From Pseudomonadota bacterium (GTDB taxonomy: Bacteria; Pseudomonadota; Alphaproteobacteria; Acetobacterales; Acetobacteraceae): a DNA stretch of 6,362 bases. Below, in pieces: positions 1 through 6,356 of this stretch. Position numbers and translations under genes: made by a program. The stretch lies in assembly GCA_021841985.1 (NCBI GenBank), contig JAKCCP010000191.1, forward strand, positions 1 through 6,362, written 5' to 3'. Below the pieces are notes generated by a model. It worked only from the letters and a program-made list of their open reading frames with translations. It was not told where the DNA came from and ran no database searches. Position 1 is the stretch's first letter, and the number at the start of each line of letters is the position of its first letter.

Positions 1-99
1 ATCCGGGTTCCGCGCGACGGCGCCGAGGCGGCGCTGCCGGGGATCGAGGCGGCGCTGACCGCGGCGGTGGAGGCGGCGCGGCGATGCTGCGGCGCCTGA
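1..99 (+). CDS. DUF374 / lysophospholipid acyltransferase-like protein, C-terminal end only
   Basis: Frame 1 is open from the first base and stops at TGA 97-99, giving the last 32 residues of a gene that begins outside the window. The fragment starts IRVPRDGAEAALPGIEAAL and continues Ala- and Glu-rich to the end. An 'IRVP(R/A)DA' segment followed by an amphipathic helix containing 'L..A' repeats is what I recall at the C-terminus of DUF374 proteins, which are LPLAT-like acyltransferases commonly found just upstream of waaA in alphaproteobacteria. The acyltransferase catalytic motifs lie upstream and cannot be seen here. The gene overlaps the waaA start by 16 nt, so it very likely belongs to the same transcript. 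Its presence as a coding end is well supported by frame, stop and context. The family name is an inference from a short tail. Confidence 0.6.
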   Translation: MRVPRDGAEAALPGIEAALTAAVEAARRCCGA

Positions 100-1394
100 C
101 CCTGTTTCCTCTGTTCGGCGCCGTCTGGGCGGCGGCGGCGAGGCTGGCGGCGCCGGGATTGCGCCTGATGCTGTGGACACGGGCGCGGCGGGGCAAGGAA
201 ATCGCCGCGCGTCTCCCCGAGCGGCGCGGCATCGAGGCCGCGCCACGGCCGGCGGGGAGGTTGCTCTGGCTGCACGCGGCGAGCGTCGGCGAGACGGTTT
301 CGCTGTTGCCGGTGCTCGGCGAACTCGCCCGTCAGGCGCCGGATGTTTCGGTGCTGTTGACCACCGGCACCGTCACCTCGGCCGAACTCCTCGCCGCGCG
401 CCTGCCGGCGCTCGGGCTCGCGGGGCGCGTCGCGCATCGCTTCGTGCCGCTCGACGTGCCGGGCTGGGTCGCGCGGTTTCTCGACCATTGGCGGCCGGAC
501 GCGGCGGCGTTCGTCGAGAGCGAGCTATGGCCCAATCTGCTCGCCGCCTGCGCCCGCCGCCGGATCCCCCTGATGCTGATCAATGCCCGGCTCTCGGCGC
601 GGAGCTTCGCGCGCTGGCGGCGCTGGCCCGGCCTCGCGCGCGGCCTCCTCGGCGGCTTCGCCTCGATCCGCGCCCGCGGCGCCGATGACGCCGCCCGCTT
701 TTCCGCCCTCGGCGCGCCCTGCGTGCGAGCGGTGGGCGATCTCAAATTCGCCGCGACCGAACTTCCCGCCGATCCCGCGACGCTGGCCGCTTTGCGGGCG
801 GCGATCGGGGCGCGGCCGGTCTTTCTCGCCGCCAGCACCCATCCCGGCGAGGAGGAAATCCTCCTCGCCGCCCATCGCCGCCTCATTGCGCGTCACCCCG
901 ATCTCCTCACCATTCTCGTCCCCCGCCATCCGGCGCGCGGGCTCGCGATCGCGGCCCTCCCGGAGGCGGCGACGGCGCCGTGCCGAAGCACCGGCGCCGG
1001 GCCGCCGGGCTTGGGTGAGGGCGGGGTCTATATCGCCGACACACTCGGCGAATTGGGGATTTTCTATCGTCTGGCGACCATCGCCTTCATCGGCGGCAGC
1101 CTCGTCCCGCATGGCGGACAGAACCCGCTGGAGGCGGCGCGGCTCGGGACGGCGCTGGTGGTCGGCCCGCATTGCGCGAATTTCGCCGAGGCGGTGGCGG
1201 CGCTGGCAGCGGCGGGTGCGGTGCGCGAGGTCCGGGACGGGGAGGTATTGGCGGCGGTGGTCTTGCGGCTGCTCGATGATCCCGGCGCGCGAGCGGTGAT
1301 GGCGGCGTCCGGGCCGGCGGCGGCGGCGCGGTTCGCGGATTTGCCGGCGGCGACGGCGGCGGCGCTCCGCGGCCTGCTGGACCGCAGCCGATGA
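84..1394 (+). CDS. waaA: 3-deoxy-D-manno-octulosonic acid (Kdo) transferase WaaA/KdtA
   Basis: WaaA transfers Kdo from CMP-Kdo to lipid IVA at the inner face of the cytoplasmic membrane. The 436-residue length is typical of the family. Residues about 7-30 form a hydrophobic, Ala-rich N-terminal segment, the expected membrane anchor. A basic stretch with GKE (37-39) and PERRG (45-49) follows; Glu46 is the likely counterpart of the catalytic Glu. GT-B fold motifs appear in order: LWLHAASVGE (61-70), ESELWPN (145-151), INARLS (166-171), STHPGEEE (251-258), PRHPAR (280-285), GGSL (337-340), GGQNPLEAA (344-352) and the GPHCANF region (361-367). A GGAGG lies 10 nt upstream of the ATG. The start lies 16 nt inside the preceding gene, and the stop overlaps the lpxK ATG (ATGA). 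Whether it adds one or two Kdo residues cannot be read from the sequence. A Gly/Pro-rich stretch around 300-314 looks like a variable loop. Confidence 0.95.
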   Translation: MLRRLTLFPLFGAVWAAAARLAAPGLRLMLWTRARRGKEIAARLPERRGIEAAPRPAGRLLWLHAASVGETVSLLPVLGELARQAPDVSVLLTTGTVTSAELLAARLPALGLAGRVAHRFVPLDVPGWVARFLDHWRPDAAAFVESELWPNLLAACARRRIPLMLINARLSARSFARWRRWPGLARGLLGGFASIRARGADDAARFSALGAPCVRAVGDLKFAATELPADPATLAALRAAIGARPVFLAASTHPGEEEILLAAHRRLIARHPDLLTILVPRHPARGLAIAALPEAATAPCRSTGAGPPGLGEGGVYIADTLGELGIFYRLATIAFIGGSLVPHGGQNPLEAARLGTALVVGPHCANFAEAVAALAAAGAVREVRDGEVLAAVVLRLLDDPGARAVMAASGPAAAARFADLPAATAAALRGLLDRSR

Positions 1395-2377
1395 GGCTCC
1401 GCCCGCCGGCGTTCTGGCAAACCGAGGGCGGCGGGCTCGCGGCCGCCCTGCTCGCGCCGTTCGCGGCCGTGGTCGCGCGCGCGGCCCGGGCACGGGTGGC
1501 GCGGCCCGGCTTTCGCGCCGCCGTCCCGGTGCTTTGCATTGGCAATGCGACGCTGGGCGGCGCCGGCAAGACGACGCTGGCGCTCGATCTCGGAGCCCGA
1601 TTGCGCGCCGCCGGGGTCGCCGTGCATTTCCTGACCCGCGGCTATGGCGGGCGGGTGCGCGGCGTCCGCCACGTCGCCCCCGATGACGCGGCGGCGGTGG
1701 TCGGCGATGAGCCGAAGCTGCTCGCCGCGATCGCGCCCACCTGGGTCGGCGCCGACCGCGCCGCGTCCGCCCGCGCCGCGATCGCGGCCGGGGCCGAGTT
1801 TTTGCTGATGGATGACGGCCTCCAGAATCCCGGCCTCGAAAAGACCCTCTCGCTGTTGGTGGTCGATGGCGCGAGCGGGTTCGGCAATGGCCTTGTGATC
1901 CCGGCCGGGCCGCTCCGTGAGACGGTGGCGGACGCGGCTTCGCGGGTGGGGGCGGCGGTCTTGATCGGCGATGACCAACGCCGCGCGCTCGCGCGCTTGC
2001 CGCCGGCGCTGCCGGTGCTGCGCGCCCGGCTCGTCCCCGGCCCCGGCGCGCGGGCTTTGGCCGGCTTGAGGGTCTATGCCCTCGCCGGCATCGCGCGGCC
2101 GGAGAAATTTCACGCAACCCTCGCCGCCACCGGCGCGGTTCTGGTCGGGCACGCCGATTTTCCCGACCATCACCGCTTCACCGCCGCCGAACTGCACCGC
2201 GCGCTGGCCGAGGCGGCGCGGCTCGGCGCCCGCCCGGTGACGACGCCGAAGGATGCAACCCGCCTGCCGCCCGCCTTCCAGAACGCCATCGCCATCGCCG
2301 ATGTCGGTCTGGTATGGGAAAACCCGGACGAGATCGCCGCCCTGCTCGCCGGGCTGGTGACGCCTGGGGAGAAATGA
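1391..2377 (+). CDS. lpxK: Tetraacyldisaccharide 4'-kinase LpxK
   Basis: LpxK phosphorylates the 4' position of the tetraacyldisaccharide 1-phosphate to give lipid IVA. It is a membrane-associated P-loop kinase and 328 residues is the normal length. A hydrophobic N-terminal helix lies at about 15-32. The order of motifs is that of the family: IGNATLGGAGKTTLALDLG (50-68) with Walker A GGAGKTT (56-62), LTRGYGG (81-87), GDEP (105-108), the Walker-B-like MDDGLQNP (140-147), IPAGPLRE (170-177), AGIARPEKF (232-240), FPDHHRF (257-263) and TTPKDATRL (284-292). The Walker A has Ala and Thr where E. coli-type enzymes have GGTGKTP; I recall this as usual in Rhodospirillales, so it is not a defect. The ATG overlaps the waaA stop as ATGA and has no strong Shine-Dalgarno, which points to translational coupling to waaA. 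Confidence 0.96.
   Translation: MRLRPPAFWQTEGGGLAAALLAPFAAVVARAARARVARPGFRAAVPVLCIGNATLGGAGKTTLALDLGARLRAAGVAVHFLTRGYGGRVRGVRHVAPDDAAAVVGDEPKLLAAIAPTWVGADRAASARAAIAAGAEFLLMDDGLQNPGLEKTLSLLVVDGASGFGNGLVIPAGPLRETVADAASRVGAAVLIGDDQRRALARLPPALPVLRARLVPGPGARALAGLRVYALAGIARPEKFHATLAATGAVLVGHADFPDHHRFTAAELHRALAEAARLGARPVTTPKDATRLPPAFQNAIAIADVGLVWENPDEIAALLAGLVTPGEK
2368..2371 (+). promoter_or_regulatory. Ribosome binding site deciding the acyltransferase start
   Basis: GGAG within GGGGAGAA sits at the very end of lpxK. It is 5 nt from ATG 2377 and 2 nt from ATG 2374, which favours the second of the tandem ATGs. Confidence 0.5.
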
Positions 2378-3288
2378 TGAAGGACTTGCGCCACCGGCTG
2401 GAGGCATGGCTGGGGCAGGGGGTATTCGCCGCGCTCCGCTGGCTCGGCCCGGCCGCGGCCTCCGATCTCGGCGGCGCCGTCGCGCGCGCGATCGGCCCGT
2501 TTCTGCCGGTCTCCCGCGTCGCCGAGGACAATCTCCGCCGCGTGTTGCCGGCGCTGGACGCCGCCGCCCGCCGCGCGATCATCCGCGCCGTCTGGGATAA
2601 TCTCGGCCGCACGATGGCGGAATTTCCGCATCTTCCGAGCCTCGCCCGCACCGCTTCCGGCCCGGGCTGGGAGATCGTCGGCGAGGAGATCGTGCGCGAT
2701 CTCGCGGCCAAGGGCGGGCCGGTGATTTTCTTCTCCGCCCATACCGGCAATTGGGAAATGCTGCCGCCGATCGCCGCCCATTTCGGCATTCCGCTGGCGA
2801 GTTTCTACCGTCCGCTCGGCAATCCCTATCTCGATGCCCGGATCGCCGCCCTTCGCCGCGCCGCCATCGGGCGCCCCGAGATCGGCGCCGAGGTGGTGAA
2901 TTTCCGCAAAGGCGCCGCCGGCGCCCGCGCCGCCTTCGCCCATCTCCTGCGCGCCGGCTATCTCGGGATGCTGGTCGACCAGAAGCTGAACGACGGCATC
3001 GCCGCCCGCCTGTTCGGCGAGGTGGCGATGACCGCGCCGGCGCCGGCGACGCTGGCGCTGCGCTTTCGCTGCCCGGTGATCCCGACCCGCATCGAGCGGC
3101 TCGGCCCGGCGCGGTTTCGTCTCGTCGTCGAGCCCCCGCTGGCGCTGCCCGAGAGCGCCGGACGCGAGGAGAGGATCGCCGCCTTGACCCAGGCGATCAA
3201 CGACCGGCTGGAGGATTGGATCCGCGCCCGCCCCGGCGAATGGCTATGGCTGCACCGCCGCTGGCCGCCGGCCCCGTCGGCGCGATAG
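2377..3288 (+). CDS. Late lipid A acyltransferase, LpxL/HtrB family
   Basis: These enzymes transfer a secondary acyl chain from acyl-ACP to Kdo2-lipid IVA at the cytoplasmic face of the inner membrane. From the ATG at 2377 the protein has 303 residues, the usual family size. The catalytic HX4E motif is at 122-127 (HTGNWE). Other family landmarks are FYRPLGNPYLD (143-153), MLVDQKLNDGIAARLFG (198-214) and the C-terminal EWLWLHRRW (288-296). GGAG at 2368-2371 is 5 nt from this ATG but only 2 nt from the adjacent in-frame ATG at 2374, so 2377 is preferred. A far-upstream in-frame start at 2314 lies inside lpxK and would add an Arg-rich extension; it is unlikely. The start overlaps the lpxK stop (TGATG). 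LpxL, LpxM and LpxP share these motifs, so the acyl chain and exact position are not resolved. Placement directly after lpxK supports a core lipid A role. Confidence 0.9.
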   Translation: MKDLRHRLEAWLGQGVFAALRWLGPAAASDLGGAVARAIGPFLPVSRVAEDNLRRVLPALDAAARRAIIRAVWDNLGRTMAEFPHLPSLARTASGPGWEIVGEEIVRDLAAKGGPVIFFSAHTGNWEMLPPIAAHFGIPLASFYRPLGNPYLDARIAALRRAAIGRPEIGAEVVNFRKGAAGARAAFAHLLRAGYLGMLVDQKLNDGIAARLFGEVAMTAPAPATLALRFRCPVIPTRIERLGPARFRLVVEPPLALPESAGREERIAALTQAINDRLEDWIRARPGEWLWLHRRWPPAPSAR

Positions 3289-3369
3289 TCAGGCGGAAAA
3301 ATGTTTTCGCGCGCGCGGCGCTTGCGTGCCTGATATAAACGCCGTGGCGCGGAGGCGAGGGAGCGGCAG
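3289..3369 (+). promoter_or_regulatory. Intergenic spacer with extended -10 promoter candidate for the amidotransferase gene
   Basis: This 81-nt gap is the first real spacer after the lipid A operon and contains an AT-rich patch in otherwise GC-rich DNA. TGATATAAA at 3331-3339 matches an extended -10 element (TG, one base, TATAAA). No convincing -35 hexamer sits 16-18 nt upstream, as expected if the extended -10 compensates. A start near 3346 would leave a leader of about 24 nt containing the Shine-Dalgarno AGGGAG (3358-3363), 6 nt from the ATG at 3370. A short GAAAA-ATG-TTTTC inverted repeat lies at 3296-3308. The promoter is an inference from motif and position only. Confidence 0.4.
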
Positions 3370-5310
3370 ATGTGTGGTCTTGCGGGGATTTTTCACGCCG
3401 CGAAATCCGAGGTCGATACCGGCCTTCTGCGCCGGATGACCACGGCGCTCAGCCATCGCGGCCCCGACGGCGATGGCTTCCATACCGAGCCCGGTATCGG
3501 CCTCGGCCATCGCCGCCTCGCGGTCATCGACATCGCCGGCGGCCACCAGCCGATGTTCAACGAGGACGGCGCGGTGGTGGTGGTTTTCAACGGCGAAATC
3601 TACAACCACGCCGATCTCCGCCCCGAACTCGAGGCCGCCGGCCACGTGTTCCAAAGCCGCTCCGATACCGAAATCATCCTCCATGCCTGGGAGGAATGGG
3701 GGGTTGCGTGCCTTCCGCGCTTTTCCGGCATGTTCGCGATCGCGCTCTGGGACCGCCGGCGCGGGCAATTGCTGCTGGCGCGCGATCATCTCGGCAAGAA
3801 GCCGCTCTATTACGGCTATCGCGGCGATGGCGGCCTGGTATTCGCCTCCGAACTCGCGGCCTTGGCCTTCGTCCCCGATCTCTCGCGCCGGATCGACGCC
3901 GCCGCCGTCGATGATTTCTTCGCCCTCGGCTACATCCCCGACCCGGCGAGCATCTTCGAGGGCATTCGCAAGCTGCCGGCGGCGCATTATCTGCTGCTCG
4001 ACCGCGCGAAAACTGGGCGCGCCGGCCTCGCCGCCACGCCGCGGCGCTACTGGTCGCTCGGGCGGGAGACGCTCGCGATCGGCGCGCGCGAGGCCGAGGC
4101 GGCGCTGCTCGGCCATCTCGACCGCGCGGTCGCGACAAGGCTGGTCGCCGATGTGCCGCTCGGCGCCTTCCTCTCCGGCGGCGTCGATTCGAGCGCCGTC
4201 GTCGCCCGCGCCGCCGGGATGCGGCGGGCGCCGCTCGATACCTTCACCATCGGCTTCCCTGGCGCCGATGACGAGCGCCCCTACGCCGCCCTGATGGCGA
4301 CGCGCTATCACACCCGCCACCACAGCGACGCGACCGAGATCGACTATATCGCCGCCGCCCGCGATCAGGCGCGGATGTTCGGCGAGCCGTTCGGCGATCA
4401 CTCCTCCGTCCCGACCCGCGATGTCTGCGCGCTCGCCCGCCGGCATGTCACCGTCGCCCTCTCCGGCGATGGCGGCGACGAGGTACTCGGCGGCTATCGG
4501 CGCTATCGCTTTCACGTCCTCGCCGAAGCGGTGCGGCGGCTGCTCCCCGCTTCGCTGCGCCGCCACGCCCTCGCCCCGCTCGCCCGCGCCTATCCCAAGC
4601 TTGATCGCGCGCCGCGCTGGCTCCGCGCCAAGCACACGTTGACCGAGATCAGCCTCGAGTCCGCGCTCGGCTATTACCGCACCGTGACCAAGGTGCATGA
4701 GGCGCGGCGCCGCGACCTGCTGTCGCCGGGGCTCCGCGCCCGGCTCGACGGCCACGACCCCGGCGCGCGCATCCTCGCCCTGATGGCCGAGCGCGAGGAC
4801 GCCTCGCCGCTCGCGCAGGCGCAATATGTCGATATCAACACCTATCTCCCCGGCGATATCCTGGTGAAGGTCGATCGCGCCAGCATGGCGGTCTCGCTCG
4901 AGGCGCGCGCGCCGCTGCTCGATCGCGCCTTCGTCGAATGGGGGTTCGCCCTGCCGCAGGCGCTGAAGCTCCGCCGCGGCAGCGGCAAGGACGTGCTCAA
5001 GCGGGCGCTGGCTGCGCATATTCCGGGGGAAATCCTCCACCGCCGCAAACAGGGCTTCGCGATGCCGCTGGCGGCGCAGTTCCGCGCCGGGGCCGCGCGG
5101 CTGCACGCGCGGCTGATGGGCGAGGCGATGCTGGATAGCGGCCTCTTTCAGCCCGAGGCGCTGACCCGTCTGGTGCGCGAGCATGAGAGCGGGCGCTTCG
5201 ATCACAGCACCGCGCTCTGGCTGTTGCTGGTGTTCGAGGGGTTTCTCGCCCATGAAGCCGGCCTCGCCGATAGCGCGGCGCCGAGCCTCGCCGCCGGCGG
5301 CGAGGGTTGA
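3370..5310 (+). CDS. asnB: Glutamine-hydrolysing asparagine synthase-type amidotransferase (XrtA/PEP-CTERM-like branch)
   Basis: This is a two-domain enzyme of 646 residues. The N-terminal class II glutaminase releases ammonia from Gln. The C-terminal ATP-pyrophosphatase domain adenylates a carboxylate and aminates it; Asp to Asn is the classic reaction. Cys2 (MCGLAGIF) is the nucleophile. Other glutaminase motifs are HRGPD (29-33), HRRL (47-50), NGEIYN (74-79) and SDTE (98-101). The synthetase half has the PP-loop SGGVDSS (269-275), SGDGGDE (365-371), YLPGDILVKVDRASM (492-506), EARAPLLD (511-518) and RKQGF (559-563). All key residues appear intact. It is longer than E. coli AsnB (about 554). 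Segments such as FFALGYIPDP (183-192), IFEGIRKLP (195-203) and GYRRYRFH (375-382) resemble, from memory, the exosortase A-associated amidotransferases (TIGR03108). The substrate could therefore be free Asp or a cell-surface glycan or protein carboxylate. AGGGAG 6 nt upstream supports the start. It is separated from both neighbouring operons by spacers with promoter candidates. Confidence 0.92.
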   Translation: MCGLAGIFHAAKSEVDTGLLRRMTTALSHRGPDGDGFHTEPGIGLGHRRLAVIDIAGGHQPMFNEDGAVVVVFNGEIYNHADLRPELEAAGHVFQSRSDTEIILHAWEEWGVACLPRFSGMFAIALWDRRRGQLLLARDHLGKKPLYYGYRGDGGLVFASELAALAFVPDLSRRIDAAAVDDFFALGYIPDPASIFEGIRKLPAAHYLLLDRAKTGRAGLAATPRRYWSLGRETLAIGAREAEAALLGHLDRAVATRLVADVPLGAFLSGGVDSSAVVARAAGMRRAPLDTFTIGFPGADDERPYAALMATRYHTRHHSDATEIDYIAAARDQARMFGEPFGDHSSVPTRDVCALARRHVTVALSGDGGDEVLGGYRRYRFHVLAEAVRRLLPASLRRHALAPLARAYPKLDRAPRWLRAKHTLTEISLESALGYYRTVTKVHEARRRDLLSPGLRARLDGHDPGARILALMAEREDASPLAQAQYVDINTYLPGDILVKVDRASMAVSLEARAPLLDRAFVEWGFALPQALKLRRGSGKDVLKRALAAHIPGEILHRRKQGFAMPLAAQFRAGAARLHARLMGEAMLDSGLFQPEALTRLVREHESGRFDHSTALWLLLVFEGFLAHEAGLADSAAPSLAAGGEG

Positions 5311-5332
5311 GCCGCCGGGTCGCGTCTTTACT

Positions 5333-5361
5333 CTTCCCTCGCGCCCGCCTTCCTGTAGGTT
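5333..5361 (+). promoter_or_regulatory. Weak sigma-70-like promoter candidate for the mfnB-like gene
   Basis: TAGGTT at 5356-5361 resembles -10 elements often seen in GC-rich alphaproteobacteria. It lies 17 nt after CTTCCC (5333-5338), a poor -35 match. Transcription would start near 5368 and run into the short upstream ORF and the mfnB-like gene. The evidence is position plus weak motif only. Confidence 0.25.
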
Positions 5362-5372
5362 GCGGCGCGAGG
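5337..5372. repeat. Perfect 9-bp inverted repeat downstream of the amidotransferase gene
   Basis: CCTCGCGCC at 5337-5345 is the exact reverse complement of GGCGCGAGG at 5364-5372, with 18 nt between the arms. The inner loop contains a further CCT/AGG pairing (5348-5350 or 5352-5354 with 5357-5359). As RNA it could form a strong hairpin 27 nt after the asnB stop. No T-run follows on either strand, so a standard intrinsic terminator is not shown. The repeat also brackets the TAGGTT -10 candidate, so an operator is an alternative. Confidence 0.45.
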
Positions 5373-5394
5373 CAAACCAAACAGGGGGCCACGC

Positions 5395-5436
5395 ATGGCC
5401 GAATTCTGCTGCTGCCGGCGGAGGGCGCGGGCATGA
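5395..5436 (+). CDS. Possible 13-codon upstream ORF / leader peptide (MAEFCCCRRRARA)
   Basis: An ATG at 5395, preceded by AGGGGG (5383-5388) at a 6-nt spacing, opens a frame of 13 codons ending at TGA 5434-5436. The sequence MAEFCCCRRRARA has three consecutive Cys codons followed by three Arg. Its stop overlaps the ATG of the mfnB-like gene as ATGA, so ribosomes finishing it could reinitiate there. Cys-rich leader peptides acting as cysteine attenuators are known in other bacteria, notably actinobacteria. No terminator/antiterminator pair is evident here. In GC-rich DNA such an ORF can arise by chance, and it overlaps the mfnB-like gene's own Shine-Dalgarno. Confidence 0.3.
   Translation: MAEFCCCRRRARA
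5420..5425 (+). promoter_or_regulatory. Strong ribosome binding site for the mfnB-like gene
   Basis: GGAGGG lies 7 nt before the ATG at 5433. This fixes the start there rather than at the TTG at 5307, which overlaps the asnB stop and would add 42 residues unlike the family. Confidence 0.7.
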
Positions 5437-6356
5437 CCTGGTTTCTCGCCAGTGTCCGGGACGCGGACGAAGCCGCGATCGCGCTCGCCGGCGGCGCCGA
5501 TGTCATCGATTTCAAGGATCCGGCGGCGGGGGCGCTCGGCGCCGTCGCCCCCGGCATCGTGCGCGAAGGCGCGGCACTTGTCGCCGGCGCGCGGCCGGTC
5601 AGCGCCGTTCTCGGCGATCTGCCGATGCACGCCGCCCTTCTGCGCGATGCCGCCGAGACGATGGCCGCGACCGGCGTCGATTACCTGAAGCTCGGCATTT
5701 TTCCCGGCGGCGATGCCGAGGCCGCGCTCGCGGCACTCGCGCCGCTGGCGGCGCGGGTGAAGCTGGTCGCGGTGTTTTTCGCCGACCGCAACCCCGATCT
5801 CTCGCTGCTCGCGCTGCTCGCCGAGCACCGCTTCGCCGGCGCCATGCTCGATACCGCGGGCAAGAACGGCGCGCGGCTGCTCGATCACATGGATATCGCG
5901 CGGCTCGGCCGCTTCGTTGCCGAATGCCGCCGGCTCGGCCTGCTCTCGGGCCTCGCCGGGGGGCTGGAATTGCCCGATATCCCGCGGCTTCTCCTGCTCG
6001 CGCCCGATCTCCTCGGCTTTCGGACGGCGCTTTGCGGCGCTCAGGGCCGCGCTAGCGCGATCGAGGCCGAGAGTGTCGCCATGGTCCGCGCCCTCATCCC
6101 CGGCCTCGGCACCGGCGCGGCGCCGGGCGGGGTCGATTTCCGCCTGCTCGCCGCGCGTGGCTATGCGCCCGAGCAGGAGAGCGATCCGGCGCTGACCGAC
6201 CGCGTCCATCTCCGCGATTTCGTGCTGCCGATGGCAATCGGCGTCTATGCCCATGAGCGCGCGCGGCCGCAGAACGTGCGTTTCGCGGTGACCGTCGTCA
6301 TCGCCCGGCCGCGGCGCCTGGTTGCCGATCTCCGCGACGTGTTTCCTATGACGTGA
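5433..6356 (+). CDS. MfnB-type (5-formylfuran-3-yl)methyl phosphate synthase fused to a truncated FolB-like dihydroneopterin aldolase domain
   Basis: Residues 1 to about 225 of this 307-residue product match MfnB (DUF556, TIM-barrel). MfnB condenses two glyceraldehyde-3-phosphate molecules into 4-(hydroxymethyl)-2-furancarboxaldehyde phosphate, the furan precursor of methanofuran. The opening FLASVRDADEAAIALAGGAD (4-23) is followed by VIDFKDPAAGALGA (24-37), YLKLGIFPGG (84-93), AVFFADR (113-119), MLDTAGKNG (138-146) and LLSGLAGGLEL (170-180). Asp26, Lys28, Lys87, Asp140 and Lys144 correspond in order and spacing to catalytic residues I recall for the Methanocaldococcus enzyme (D25, K27, K85, D151, K155). 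After a linker (about 228-255), residues 256-304 read as a FolB-like start: DRVHLRDFVLPMAIGVYAHE with Glu275 at the usual catalytic Glu position. That domain ends after about 50 residues instead of about 120, losing the region that carries the catalytic Lys. A one-base shift near 6344 restores the family pattern, so the end at 6356 is probably a frameshift product. The first domain looks intact and functional. Confidence 0.85.
   Translation: MTWFLASVRDADEAAIALAGGADVIDFKDPAAGALGAVAPGIVREGAALVAGARPVSAVLGDLPMHAALLRDAAETMAATGVDYLKLGIFPGGDAEAALAALAPLAARVKLVAVFFADRNPDLSLLALLAEHRFAGAMLDTAGKNGARLLDHMDIARLGRFVAECRRLGLLSGLAGGLELPDIPRLLLLAPDLLGFRTALCGAQGRASAIEAESVAMVRALIPGLGTGAAPGGVDFRLLAARGYAPEQESDPALTDRVHLRDFVLPMAIGVYAHERARPQNVRFAVTVVIARPRRLVADLRDVFPMT

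Noticed and set aside
2314..2376. Upstream start at 2314 for the LpxL-type gene
   Set aside because: It would add about 20 Arg-rich residues encoded inside lpxK and lacks a suitable ribosome binding site. The tandem ATGs at 2374/2377 fit the family N-terminus and the operon junction.
525..2407. Long overlapping antisense ORFs opposite waaA and lpxK
   Set aside because: Arg/Pro/Ala-rich composition without domains, spanning two clear + strand genes. Stop codons are rare by chance at this GC content.
3296..3308. GAAAA-ATG-TTTTC inverted repeat as a terminator of the lipid A operon
   Set aside because: The stem is only 5 A/T-rich pairs with a 3-nt loop and is followed by GC-rich DNA rather than a T-run.
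3289..5253. Antisense ORF of 654 codons across almost the whole amidotransferase gene
   Set aside because: It is the complement-frame shadow of a GC-rich gene. Its translation is low-complexity Arg/Ala/Glu/Gly with no recognisable domain, while the + strand carries every catalytic motif of asparagine synthase.
5328..6254. Antisense ORF of 308 codons opposite the mfnB-like gene
   Set aside because: A composition shadow with no motif. The + strand frame matches MfnB over its whole barrel.
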